Assembly (NCBI GenBank): GCA_049999725.1
Contig: JBNGIS010035080.1
Coordinates: 1 to 64,000 of the forward strand
Length of the DNA stretch: 64,000 nucleotides
Origin: Haplomitrium mnioides
Taxonomy: Eukaryota; Marchantiophyta; Haplomitriopsida; Calobryales
Reading direction: 5' to 3'
The position numbers and the translations under genes are program-made. The notes beneath the pieces were generated by a model that was given only the letters and a program-made list of their open reading frames with translations, made no database searches and was not told the DNA's origin. Positions 1-11,300 of this stretch are shown here, piece after piece (within the stretch, counting starts at the first letter, position 1; each line of letters starts with the position of its first letter).

Positions 1-29
<29 letters not shown>
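1..29. repeat. (AG)n microsatellite
   Basis: Uninterrupted AG dinucleotide run at the window edge; its full length is not visible. Confidence 0.95.
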
Positions 30-32
<3 letters not shown>

Positions 33-35
33 GGT

Positions 36-152
36 TATAGGGCCTACTTGATCAAGGGTGTGAATAGAAAGTCTTGTTAAATAAGCATAAGGGCTATAGG
101 GCCTACTTGATCGAGGGTGTGAATAGAAAGTCTTGTTAAATAAGCAAACCTT
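36..152. repeat. 59-bp tandem duplication
   Basis: Two near-identical copies beginning TATAGGGCCTACTTGATC at 36 and 95, containing GAATAGAAAGTCTTG and ending near AAATAAGCA. They differ at only a few bases, so the duplication looks recent. No coding potential seen. Confidence 0.85.
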
Positions 153-1110
153 AAATCCGTTCATCGTAATTGTTTGAGAGAGGAGAGAGTGTAAGAGAAA
201 AGACAGCAGAAAAGCTCTTTGCCTTGAATTTTGCTAGGGAATCAACACAGTTCTTGAAGAAGCACATAAGATTAAAGAAGGCTTACAATACTTAGGATTA
301 GAAAAAGAGAGACTGAAAGCAAAGGAAGGATTAAGAAGATCCGAACTGGCGGAAATGATCTTTTGAAGTTCTTTATCGAATGTGTGTGGAGCTCTAAGAA
401 GTTGCAAAAGTAAGCAAGGAAGGAGATTCATAGTTTGAAAGTTGGAATCAAAAGGGATTTGATTGCAGAAGGCTATCCGATAACATCCACAGAAGCAATG
501 GTCAAGCTTCTAGGTAGAAAACAACGTTGGGTGGTGGAACGTCATAATTGTTCTGAGAGGTGATTGGCAGAAAGTTGTTGATGATGCCAACTAAATTATC
601 GGATAGCAGACGGTCAACAAAATGGATAATACGGTGGTCAATGAGATAGTCAACTTACCTCATCAAAAATGATGTTGAAAAATGTCAAAAAAGGCTCATA
701 CTAATTGTTTTGGACAGTTTAGACTAATCCAATACGCCTTTTTGAAAATTGTGTGATGTCTTTTTTTTCATCCACAGAAGAGTTTTGAGGTTTGATCTTA
801 AGAAGTAGAAATCCGATTTGGAGAGAGAATTTGGTNNNNNNNNNNNNNNNNNNNNNNNNNNNNNNNNNNNNNNNNNNNNNNNNNNNNNNNNNNNNNNNNN
901 NNNNNNNNNNNNNNNNNNNNNNNNNNNNNNNNNNNAAGGTTTTGGTGAGAAAAAGTGTTTTTTTTATATATATATAAAAACTTGCTTGCTTGATTGAAAG
1001 AACTTGGAGAGAGGATTAAATTGAGGGTTTTAGGATTCACCCTATCATTATGGCTTAGACTTTGGAATTCCATGTAGACATAAACAAAGATAGTCCATGC
1101 TTGCATAGAC
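153..1110. other. Unassigned AT-rich stretch with assembly gap
   Basis: No protein, RNA gene or complete transposon recognised. It contains a 100-base N run (836-935), a short TA run near 965, and at about 1094 a copy of the palindromic core (CCATGCTTGCAT) typical of transposon family A/B/C, which suggests the right part is transposon debris. Confidence 0.5.
836..935. other. Assembly gap (100 N)
   Basis: Run of exactly 100 N, probably a placeholder of unknown real length. Confidence 0.99.
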
Positions 1111-1111
1111 T

Positions 1112-1250
1112 ATTGAAAACATCCACTATTATGAACTAGGAATATACTACTCAAAACAAGAACTTTTTTTCTTTTTGTAGAAAAATGATGCTATTAGGTT
1201 CAAAACAAGGTAAAAACAAGGGTAATGCAACCTTGGATGTTAACATAATT
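1112..1250 (+). repeat. Fragment of a left-type end of transposon family A/B/C
   Basis: Contains a decayed end (CACTATTATGAACTAGGAA) followed by ACTACTCAAAACAAGAAC, the same order as at 1580-1630 and 55975-56030. The downstream GGTTCAAAACAAGG block matches 56045-56075. No matching right end was found, so it is a remnant. Confidence 0.55.
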
Positions 1251-1273
1251 TGCTATTAATGAGAAGGTCAAAC

Positions 1274-1567
1274 TTATTTGCCTATAAATTTATGCAATTT
1301 ATGTTGTTGATTCCTACAGTCAATACTCATAAAAATACTGATATACTTTATAAAATGCACAAAATATAAACTACAACATACGTTGAGAGTATCTTTTGAA
1401 CAATACAATAGAGAAACATTTATTTCAAAAACATAATCATAAATGGACTCAACCATTGGTCTCCATTTCTTCATAGTCAACTTCAGAAGATTCATCAACA
1501 TTCTTGCAATCCACTCAAGTGTTGATGACATTGTTTGTGTCGTCCGCATACACACTGCTTACACAAC
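1274..1567 (-). repeat. Flank of element A: part of an interrupted LTR-like repeat
   Basis: The 35 bases just before element A (GCATACACACTGCTTACACAACTAC) continue, across the element, into 7023-7118. Together they match the uninterrupted copy at 7370-7491. This block is the host of element A. The rest, down to 1274, has no recognised match. Confidence 0.5.
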
Positions 1568-1571
1568 TACA

Positions 1572-1620
1572 AACAACCGCTACTTTGAACTAGGAACAGG
1601 CTACTCAAAATAGGAACTTC
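1572..1620 (+). repeat. Left terminal inverted repeat of copy A (L-type)
   Basis: AACAACCGCTACTTTGAAC, then TAGGAACAGGCTACTC. The same order, decayed, occurs in reverse at the right edge of copy B and forward at the left edge of copy C. Confidence 0.8.
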
Positions 1621-2489
1621 TTTTTTGCAAAAAAAAACGTCATTTTCAAGCTCAAAAAACAAAGAAAACGAGGTTATTTTTCCAAAAACAAAACAACATG
1701 AGTTTTTTTGGTTCATTTTTGGCAGTTTTAACAAGCTTTATAGATCAAGAAGCAACTTTATTATGCAAATTTGAATGATATTCTTAGTTTTTTGTGAAAA
1801 TGTTAGAAATCTTGAAATCAATGAAAAGCATAAAAATTGTGGTTTGTTTTCAAAAAAATTGCATTTGGGATAAAAATACATTTTAAAGCTAAAAATTTGA
1901 AATAAATGTCAAAATAACGTCATTTTGAAATAAATTTAGGTGCACAAACTTCATGAACACATAGACATGATGCCACTAATTTTTTTTTTTGAAAAATAAA
2001 TAAATTACTTGAGAGAAAACCCAAGCGGACTAGAAGTCAAAAGAATCTATTTCAAGTTCCAATGGACAAAAGCTACAAAACCTATCCTTGTATGGAGCTT
2101 AGAGCTCTATTTGAAGTACAAGCAAGAAAAAGGCTTTCCATTTTGCTTTGAAATCCATGCACATAAACAGTTAAGTAGTCATGTTCTTACAAGGGTTTAG
2201 CAACTCAAAATCTTCTAAAACTTAAAGATTCATATGTGCAAAGGAGTCATAACTCAAAATCAAAAAAGGCTGGAGCAACCAAACAAGCAGTTGGTTTAGA
2301 AATGTGCTTCAAAGTCTAATCACGTAAAGTGCTCCAAGTTTTCAACTAGAGTCCTTGCAAAAAAATAGTTGGGAGTTCCACATCAGAGTCTTTGAGCAGT
2401 TTAGGTTCCAAGTTCTATACAATAGTCTTTGTATGTACAAGGCTCAAGATTCTGTATCAGAGTCTAAGCATGGGTGAGGCTCTGACTTT

Positions 2490-3110
2490 TGCACCAAAGT
2501 CTATGCGCAGATAGGAATCCGAGTTCTACATATGAGCTTTCGCCAACAAAGACTATGCTCCGAAATGGTTTTGAACTCCACAATAGAGTCTATGTGCGAA
2601 TAAAGTTTCAACTTGTACATCAAAGTCTATGCGTGGATAGGGTTCCGAGTTCTAGATCAGAGTCTAAGTTTTGACTTATACATCACAGTCTATGTGCGCA
2701 TAGGGTTCTGAGATCTAGATCATAGTCTAGGTTTCAACTTGTGCATCAAAGTCAATACGTGCATATGGTTTTGAGTTCTAGATCAAAGTCTAAGTTTGGA
2801 CTTGTGCATAAAAGTCTATGCATGCATAAGGTTCTGAGTTCTAGATTAGAAACTAGGTTTTAACTTATGCATCAAAGTCCATACTTGCATAGGGTTCTGA
2901 ATTCTAGATCAAAGTCTAGGTTTTAGCTTACGCATCAAAGTCTATGGGCGGATAGGGTTCCCAGTTTTGGATCATAGTCTAGGTTTCAACTTGTACATCA
3001 AAGTCTATGCACGCATAGGGCTTCGAGTTCTAGACCAGAGTCTAGGTTTCTACTTGTGCATCAAAGTCTATGCGCGCATAGGGTTTCGAGTTCTAGATAA
3101 GAGTCTGGAT
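2490..3110 (+). repeat. Tandem array, 62-63 bp unit with palindromic core
   Basis: About nine units. Each carries a core near TATGCGCGCATAGG followed by GTTC(C/T)GAGTTCTAGATC and an AACTTGTGCATCAAAGTC segment. Cores lie near 2628, 2691, 2754, 2818, 2881, 2943, 3006 and 3069. Earlier, less regular units start near 2500. Translation is interrupted in all frames, so this is not a protein repeat. A matching array lies at 54700-55260 in copy C. Confidence 0.85.
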
Positions 3111-3449
3111 ACGCTAAAGGTTCTGAGTTCCGATTTCTAGATCATTGAAGTTGTTAAAATAATATAAGAATATTTCAAATGGAAGAGAGATAGTTGTAGA
3201 GGAGAGATTTTTGCCAAGAGAATGTGACTTTGGCAAGCTGAATGCTTGGAGAGGAAATGACAAGGCGAAGAATTGGCTATGAACTACATTGGAGGGAGTC
3301 TCCATAGAGATCCAAGAGAGAATCTTTTGGGATTCATTGAGATGATTTTCCCAAGAGACTTGGCCAAAGAGATCTAGAGAAGCAATATCTTCTAATAGAT
3401 TGTTTGTAATGTCCCACTACAAGGAGGGATTTCATTGAGAGCAAAGTTT

Positions 3450-4620
3450 ACAGAGGAGGCATTGTAGCTAGGTCAGCTAAGCATGCTAGATTTTGCAACT
3501 TAGATTTTTGAAGTTTTGGGAAGGTTTGAAACAACGACATTAAATGTTGATGCAGCTCATTATGTCTTGAATTCAAGGTGGATCAAAACACAAATAAAGA
3601 GGATCATCCTTTGTAGCTGATCAAAAGCAACGTCAAAGTCACGTTGCCACTATTTTTTATTTCTAGACAAAAGTTTTCAAGCTTCGTGTTGTTAGAAAAT
3701 TCCCAAAGGTAATATTGATATCTTTTGCAACTATGCTTGCATTTAGAGGTTTGTAAGGCTGCATCAAAGAACCAAAAGGCCTACCCTTGAATATTCCTTG
3801 GTCATTTACATGCTTTACTAGACAGTTTGCTAAATGATCCAACAAGTGAGTATGGTCGCGTGGGCAAAGCTATTGCTTCTTTTCTTGGTCTACCTACTGA
3901 AGTGAACGGTGAAGATCTGATACCAAAAGTCCAGTAAGTTTGTCAAGACACTCTCCATTAAACTCTTGAGTTAAATTGTTGATTGGAATTCTTTTTTGGG
4001 AAATACTCTTTCTTAGATTCTCATAAAAAATTCATAGAAGAAACGAGAAGAATTTGTGCTCATATCTTGAACAAATGCAACAAAACAACCAATAGAAATC
4101 TAGGCAGTTGTGTAGATTTCTTGAAGAATATCTGCACTTACAGCTTAAGAAAGCCTATGGGAGCATGGGCTCTTAAAGACTAACTCCAAATCCCAAGCAG
4201 AATGTCTCCAACAAAAACACTCTCTTTGATATTTTCTCATCAAAAAATCTAAAGAAGAAGCCTAAAGAATCATTGCTCACATCATAATCGAATGTCAAAT
4301 CTATTTGCTCATGTGCAGAGAACACTTCACAAGGGAAACAATCTCTTTGATGTTTTCTCATGAAAAAATCTACAAAACAAGCCTAAAGAATCACTTGCTC
4401 ACATCGCGATCGAATGCAACACAACAACAAATAGAAATCAATACACTTGCATAGATTTCTTGCCGAAGTCATGCGCTAATGTGCAGAGGACTTCACGGAG
4501 GTCTTCAAAGAGCGCATGCGCGCATAGGCTCTCAAAAACCTAAGTCAGACCCCATGCGGGCATAGTCGGGCGGAAAAATCGGAAGCTTATGTGCACATTG
4601 GGTTTTGAAACCTAGTGCTT
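3450..4620 (+). other. Interior block shared by copies A and C
   Basis: Matches 56130-57180 with indels. Shared landmarks are AATGATCCAACAAG, CACTCTCCAT(T/C)AAAC, TCTCATCAAAAAATC and GGCTCTC(A/G)AA(A/G)ACCTAA. Conservation over about 1 kb could mark a decayed gene or simply common descent. Neither copy keeps a long shared reading frame, and I do not recognise a product. Palindromic cores recur near 4516 and 4552. Confidence 0.6.
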
Positions 4621-4829
4621 TGCAAAAGAGAGGGGTGCAAGCAATTGTGAGGCCGATGGCTGGATTTGTCAACAATAATGAAGCTTGCACTTGAAAACAA
4701 ATTGCGCAGAGATCCCCATTTTACCAAAAAGAAATTCAATTGGTAGAAAGACTTTAGAATAACACCTTCTACTTGAGTTCTCACGCTCTTCGATGCCACT
4801 TTTTGTGTTCTCTCTTTCTTTGCATTGCT

Positions 4830-6600
4830 AATTGTTGATGATTTCTTCATGTATTACTTGCTATCTGCTGCTTCGATCATCACTTACAGCATTCATTTTC
4901 TGTTTCGGCGTTTCAGCATTGCTTGAGCATTCTTTGACTTCATCATGGACCTTTTGGCTTTTGTTTTTGCTTGGTGTAGGCACTTTTTGCCTTTACATAG
5001 CTTTTGCCTTCAAGCATCACATCATTTCAAATCCTATGTGAGATTCTTCCTTGTTTTGTCCTTGCGTTCTTCCCCTATAGGTTTTTCAAGCATGTTGGAG
5101 TTACCTTTGTGTGAGCATTGATCAAGCTTTTGTTTTCTACAGCTTTCTCCCCTATTCCATCTTGCTAACCTTCATCAACTTCTACCTTTCGTTTTCGCAT
5201 AACACATGCATGGTTTGGGAGCAGCTTCATAGACACAATCCTCATCTCTAGATTTCTTGTTGAGCAGATTTGGGCATCTTTGAACCACTCTCGTGTGAGC
5301 ATTCCTGGAGTTGACAAAGTTGGAGGAGTTTCATTCAGATTCAGTTTCATTGCTTCATACTGCTTCAGCATTTTCTTCTATGTTCAGCAGCGGGCATCTA
5401 TCGACTTCATTCAGCTTTGAGCATATCAATGGGGTATCGTTTTTTGCAGAGTCCAGGAAATTTTTGTCCTTATTCAGCTACTACCTTCAAGAAACAAGGC
5501 ATTTCAATTCTTCCGTGAGCTTTTTCCTCACTTTGTATGAGCATTCTTTGAGTTGCAGAGTTTCTGTGCAGTCTATGGAATGCTCACAGACAACCCTCTT
5601 TGTCTACAACGAGCAGAGCAGAGGAGCATGAGACAATAAAAGAGTAGAGATTTTGAAGTCGGGTACACAATCCATTGAATTGCCATTTTGGTAGGCCAGG
5701 CTAGAATTATGCGAGTATTAGAGGCAATGGCACTGATGAGGGAAGCGCGAAAGTTTACAAATTACAATGTGCAAGAATGTGAAGCAAAGGACAATGGAGA
5801 GTTTTAGAGCATCTGCTTGTGTCCGATCATGTGCTCTTGTCTTTGCTTTTGGAACATGGGAAGGTGTAGTTGGAATTGATTTACTCTCTTGAGGCTCCCA
5901 AGATCAAGAGCGTGATGGACCTGCAGTGTTTCAAAACCTCTGCAAACCTTTGTTTTCTCTATGACCTTGAATGTTTGTTGTCCAGCGAGGTTGGATTGAG
6001 GATTCTAATTCTCAGTGAGCTTTGGCGGCAAGCTTCACATACAACATCACTATCATTTTCTTGTTGCACGTCTACTCAAAGTTGGCAATCCAATGAACAG
6101 AAGAGTAGATGCAACAATCAAGAAGTAGCCTAGCTGCACGTCCTTCCTCAATCTTGCTCATGACAGCAGACTACAACGAAGAATAAGGTGGTGTCAAAAG
6201 ATCTCATCTTACAAGATTGGTACAATTTACAAGTGGGAAAATATGTCTCTCGAACAGTATTACTCCTTCTTTCAATGTGAAATCCATTCACAATAGCAAG
6301 CTTGAACACAATGGACTCCAGACTATCTTAGCAGGCTTAACTTCTTGAAAATGTTTTTCTCCATATGAGCCAGAAAGGCTAGTAAAATCTGAGTTATAAC
6401 CCCTTGCAAAAATCTCATGTAAAGCCCAATGACATGGCAAACTGAATTCAAGGAACACAACTTTTCTTATAATAAAATTTCTTCCAAGATGAACCAAACT
6501 AACTTTATAATTTGACCCACAGTACTCGAAACCTGATAGAGTAGAGCATTAATCTTATGTTAATCAGGTTTTTTGTATCACCGAGAGCTTCTAGAACTCA
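4830..6600. other. Unassigned interior of copy A
   Basis: AT-rich, with short scattered reading frames only. No recognised protein, RNA or repeat apart from being inside copy A. Confidence 0.4.
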
Positions 6601-6659
6601 ACACGCTGCTATCTGCATTCTTACTCTCTATGCGCATAAGGATGTCCTTTTGATTAAAT

Positions 6660-7022
6660 ATGTTTCTAATAAATTTTGAATGTTTTTTCATCAATATCTG
6701 AAATTAAAAATATCATTTTTAAACTTGAAAATATGTAACAACAATTTTCTTGTACATTTAGTATATATTCCATCCGATGATGCTCATCCTTTGTAAAGAA
6801 GATATTTTGAAAGTAATTTTGATAAAATTCACGTAAAATTTTTTTTAATACAATGTGTTTGTGAAATATACAATTTGGATATAAAATTTTATGTTTCCTT
6901 ACAAAAAATATTACTAGAGTCAAATTGGTGATTTTTTAAGCTAAAATTTGAAAATTGGTTTTGTCAAATGCCAAATGAAACAAGAACTCAGTAGCGGTTC
7001 CTAATTCAATGTAGCGGTTGTT
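6660..7022 (+). repeat. Right terminal and subterminal region of copy A (R-type)
   Basis: Read in reverse, the end is AACAACCGCTAC followed 17 bases on by a second CCGCTAC, then GTTCTTGTTTCATTT and AAACCAATTTT. About 250 bases match the left edge of copy B (15637-15890), and more weakly the right edge of copy C. This defines the R-type end. Confidence 0.8.
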
Positions 7023-7118
7023 TACATCGTCCACACACACTCCATGACATCTACAAACATGCAATAGAGAATGAAAAACAATTGAGTCTCATGTACATAC
7101 AATGCATGAGACTCCACA
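7023..7118 (-). repeat. Second LTR-like copy, interrupted by element A
   Basis: On the minus strand it begins TGTGGAGTCTCATGCATTG, matching the start of the neighbouring LTR at 7493 (TGTGAGGTCTCATGCATTG). It continues on the other side of element A at 1567. The two starts are about 375 bases apart, so LTR-like units stand in tandem. Confidence 0.6.
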
Positions 7119-7119
7119 A

Positions 7120-7493
7120 TGTTTTTCTCGAGTGATATCTTCTCAAGAAATTGCAATGTTGATCTTCTGATATTAGAACTAGCGCATATTGCTTGCAAGG
7201 AATCTACGCTTCTCTAAGAATTGCAATACTTCAGCTCTCCTCTTGGTTCATACATGCGAATTGACATCAAAAGATAACCTTTCGATGAGAGTACATGGCC
7301 TTATATACTAAGACAAAAAACTTAAAATATCTGAAATTAGAAATCTACATGAAATGGTGTGATAGTTGCTCGTGCGCATACACATCACTTACACAACTAT
7401 ATCATCCACACACATTCCATAACATCTACAAGCATACAACAGAGAATGACAAACAATTGAATCTCATGCGTATACAATGCATGAGACCTCACA
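7120..7493 (-). repeat. Putative 3' LTR of gypsy element G1
   Basis: On the minus strand it runs from TGTGAGGTCTC to AAAAACA (374 bp, TG...CA). A polypurine-like tract (CTAAGGGGCC) lies directly upstream, and a TATA-like AGTATATAAGG lies near 7300. The 7120-7366 part recurs at 36931-37180. The matching 5' LTR is not visible, so the boundaries rest on this one copy and the tandem copy. Confidence 0.55.
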
Positions 7494-7666
7494 ATTGGCC
7501 CCTTAGCTAGTGGTCAAGTTCCCTAACACTAGCTAGCCATCTATCTCTTATACAAAATTGATGTACATCTACTAATGCAAAGACTAGGAGGTCGGGTGCA
7601 ATGGAGCCCCATCATTCACCTTCTATAATCTATAGCAATCCTAGAGTACAATGAAAACTAGTTTTC

Positions 7667-9000
7667 CTATGAATAGTGAGGACAAAACCATGATCTGCCA
7701 AGAATAGCAGCCAATAGAGGCATCAAACATGACATTTGCCATCCTCTAGAGCACCTCTCACAAATCAACATGGTGGTTGCTTCCTTAGAAAATCCACATA
7801 CCATGCATTTCAAACCTGCAGATTCTCGTGCCACGCTGAGGTTCATAGTGCCATCAATGTTTGGAGGGTCACAAGGTGCACAATTACGCACATAGTCCTT
7901 CCAAACCAAACCATCACGTCCCTCTAGCTACAAAACTCCTAAGGGTAGTACCTCACATACACGCAGAATCTAGTGTCCAACAGTAACATCAAGTGTCGTG
8001 GGTGTTGTCTGCTACAAATACACATAGTCACCAAGATGAAACCTCTAAATCCTAGTGCAATATCCACCTCCATATATGGTAGCATACCTTAAAGTATCAC
8101 AATATTGAGCAATGGCAAGCTTGTCAAACGCCTTAGGCATAACTCTCTCAAACACTCGAGCTCTCTTTGAACATACATGCAGCCAAACATTTGAATCATC
8201 GAGATCCACAACCATAGTGACATCCCGTTGAATAGAAGAGGGTAAATTAGGGTCCTTTCTATATAGTAGAAAATAAAGTGGAAATGATGCAAATGATGTT
8301 TGCTTACTAAACCTGTAACTTATAGCAAGCCATAGTAACTGGAGATCCTAATCCCCATGGTGACCATATTGCAAGCCATACTTGCGCAATGATTTCTTCA
8401 TCATCTAAACCACTTGCTCACCCAACCCATCTACCTCAAGATGATTTCTAAACGTAGTATAGTGATCAATGAGAGCTTGCTCACATATAACTTCAAAATC
8501 ACCTCAAAATTCTATACTCTGATCTATCAACACTTCAACAGGTGCTCCAAACTAACTGAGAATTTGATCCAAGAAAGTGAGAGCCACTCCTTTATTGGTC
8601 TTGTCTGGCAAGGCTACCAACTCAATCCACTTGGAGAAACGCTCCTCCATCTCCAACACTTACTTATTGTGTCATTAGGTCAAATGTAGAGACCTGCAAA
8701 ATCCAAACTCCAACTATATCCCAAACCCATGATAGGTAAGGGCTGCAATTGAAGAGTAGGAGTATTAAACAATGCTCAAACTATATCACAAACCACACAC
8801 TTGGCGACCCACTGCTGCTCATCAGTGTGCATATCCCTCCACCAGTATTGTGTCTACAACAAATAGTAGGTGCGCTTCCCCCCAAAATGTCCCAACTTCT
8901 CATGGGCATGGCACACTAGTTCAAGACATTGCATTGGCTTAAGCACAACAAGCACCTTCCCATCAGCCCAAACTCGCAAAATTTGAGCCCCTTCCCACCG
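7667..9000 (-). pseudogene. Gypsy G1 integrase with C-terminal PHD-like finger (decayed)
   Basis: Minus-strand translation gives the integrase zinc-binding tail (CVVC near 8810), the core region and a long C-terminal domain (LVRY-like block ending RFHLGDYVYL near 8030). In the last 80 residues there is a cysteine cluster, CMVCG...LICERCSRGW...CLMP...SWFCPH, spaced like a PHD finger (CxxC, CxxC, Trp-x-Cys). The usual His is Gln here. Several in-frame stops are present (for example near 8040 and 7990). In ordinary chromoviruses a chromodomain occupies this place. A PHD-type reader here would be an alternative chromatin-targeting module; that is inference. The element continues upstream into RNase H and RT. 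Confidence 0.75.
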
Positions 9001-9175
9001 GAATCTCTTGGCTTGCTGTTGGACTTGATCTCTCTCCTTGGCATTAAGCTGTCCACTCAGAAAACATGTGTGTAGATGCTACTGCACATGCCCATCACTA
9101 TGAATATCATGATTCAAGTTAGAATCCTCAACCTTGCCTCTTGTTGAGGTCTCAACAACAACTCTATCAGCAGTA

Positions 9176-10460
9176 TCAACCACCAATCCACTCTAAGCTT
9201 GTGGATGGGTTACGGCTCAATCCATGTGCATCCAAGTTGGTTGTACCATGCCTATGAACCACTTGAAAGTTGTACTCCTGCAACAACAATGCCCACCTGG
9301 CAAGCTTGCTTGTGAGTTTATCAGATTCCATCAACCATTTGAGGGGTTGAAGATCTATAACCAAAGTAAACAAAGTACCAAACAAATAACAACAAAAGTA
9401 TGCCACATCCCACACTGATGCCTCAGCCAAATTATTCGATCTTCTCGTAAAGACTACACCAAACTCTTTTCCCTTATATTCTTTTGGATCAGCATTGCTT
9501 CCAACTCTGCTCTACTCCAATCAATATGTAGCTGAAATGGTCGCCTTGCAAGAGGTCTCCTAAAAATAACTATTGAAGTCAATCTACCTTTCAACTCCTA
9601 GAAGGCCTTCTCTTGGTCTTCACCCCAAATCCATTCTTGATCTAGCTTGGTGAGCATGGTCAAGGGCTTGGAAATCTGGCTGAAACCTTTCACATATCTC
9701 TTGTAATAACCAGCCAATCCAAAAAATGCACGGACTTTACTCACAACAGTGAGTTGTGGAGTTTCAACAATGGCACTCATCTTAGTTTGCTGCACACCCA
9801 ACTCTCCTGGATATATATTGTGTCCCAGATACTCAATCTTGTCTTGGAAGAATTTGCACTTGCATAGATATAGCTTCAACTCATGGTATCTAAGCTTGTC
9901 AAACATCACCTTCAGATGCCTTGATGCTTGTCCACATATGCTGAATATACCAAAATATCGTTGATGTAGTACCTTGACAAAGTCCAAGCCTACAAGAACT
10001 TTGTCCATCACCCTTTGTAATTCAACTAGCACGTTCTTCAACCCAAATGATAAGAACAACCACTGATATAATCAGTCCTTCCATGTGCATCAATAATCCA
10101 AAACGTTGTTTTGGTCTTATCCTCTTGCATCAATGGCATATGATGGCACCCTACCCTCAAATCCAAAGAGCTAAAGATCTTAGCATGCCCAACTGCATCA
10201 AAGATCTCCTCTGAAGTAGGCATAGCATACATGCAGACTTTGTCTACCAATTGCTAGGACAATAATCACCACACATCCTCTTATTGGTGTAGTTCCCATC
10301 CACATCCTTCTTGACCTAGCATAGTTGTGGAAGATGCAAATTCCCCATATGACAACTCCACCAATCCAGCCTCCAACAAATCATGCGACCTAGTCTGCAT
10401 CAACCCTCTCTCCACCACACTATAACAATATGTTCGTAAAAAAATATATGCATCACTAGC
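9176..10460 (-). pseudogene. Gypsy G1 reverse transcriptase and RNase H (decayed)
   Basis: On the minus strand, 10250-10040 reads as the RT block with EEIFDAVGHAKIFSSLDLR. The segment 10059-9598 begins FGLKN, runs through IEYLGH and FFGLAGYYKRYVKGFS, and ends in the RT-RNase H junction (WGEDQEKAF). The segment 9430-9176 is RNase H C-terminus (WLMESDKLTSKLARWALLLQE, then LDAHGLSRNP). Frame breaks lie near 10060 and between 9598 and 9430. The catalytic YxDD region falls near the 9990-9960 break and is not intact. Order and motifs are those of Ty3/gypsy pol. Confidence 0.92.
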
Positions 10461-11300
10461 CAACTCAATCTAGATGCCTAGTCCTCTCAAGGTCCTCAGA
10501 TCCTTCATGCTAAAAGCAAAACAATTGAATAACCATGCAAGAATTGATGTACCTCTGCTTTCTAACCTCTTGTCAATTGAGGTCCAACTTGTGGCACCCA
10601 TTTTTCTACAAGAGTTATGTGATCTTCTTGCTTCACATCTCGCTTTGCCGAAACTTGACTGGCTAAAATGTGATGTGGTAGAGTCAGACATGAATTATGA
10701 TCCCGCTGAATCATCACTCCATTGGGCTGAAATCTGACCATCAGAAAAATGAATTGCTGCAATTTCATATATGTGGATCAGCCCTGACATAGCCTCTCTA
10801 ATACCTAACACTACACCTCCAGCAATAGCCTTGACTATCCCAAAAAGTTGCATGGTGACTATTGGCAAGTCAATTATTCCAAAAGATTGCATCCTACAAT
10901 GTTCAACTACTCCCAAGCTTCACAATCCAAGTAGGACAATTCAAATCCATGGCTTGTCCTAGCACATAGTGTTGCTCAATTTTGGCAATAGATGCAACAA
11001 TAGTAGCACTAGTGGAGAACCCCATTGCCCTCTCTCTCTCTCTCATCGGCATTGGGTTCCACCAATTTTTGCAAGGTTGCATCCCAAATAAGACCAGTAC
11101 CTCTTGCTTGAAATGCATAAGATGCAAGATGACTTACTAGTGTAGGCAATGCTCTACAAAGTCGATCTACCACATTGACTAACACCAATGGTAGGCAGTC
11201 AACATAAAGAACTCTCTAAGCATGACATTTGGCATCTAAAATATCATCCACAATTATAGCTGGTGACCTTACAGTCATGTTATAAGCTGTCAGCCAGTAA
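10461..11300 (-). pseudogene. Gypsy G1 gag-pol linker/protease region (decayed)
   Basis: This is continuous with the RT block and lies upstream of it on the minus strand. The 10980-11130 part matches 29636-29670 plus 30836-30915 in the second copy G2, including the CCCTCTCTCTC tract that the LINE used as its target. I could not identify a clear aspartic protease motif. Short broken frames only. Confidence 0.6.

Larger units (their letters stand above)
1572..7022 (+). mobile_element. TIR DNA transposon, family copy A (non-autonomous)
   Basis: Left end AACAACCGCTACTTTGAAC and right end (reverse complement) AACAACCGCTACATTGAAT are terminal inverted repeats of about 30 bp. Target duplication TACA at 1568-1571 and 7023-7026. 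A related, unoccupied site (ACAACTATATCATCC) survives at 7390-7408, which fixes both ends. The element is 5451 bp and carries a palindrome-core array (2490-3110) and a block shared with copy C (about 3450-4620). No intact coding sequence was recognised. The 3-4 bp target duplication and subterminal repeats recall CACTA-type elements, but the terminus is not CACTA. Family assignment is open. Confidence 0.82.

Noticed and set aside
4832-5041. Small membrane-protein-like frame
   Set aside because: Hydrophobic by T-rich composition, inside a decayed transposon, and not kept in copy C.
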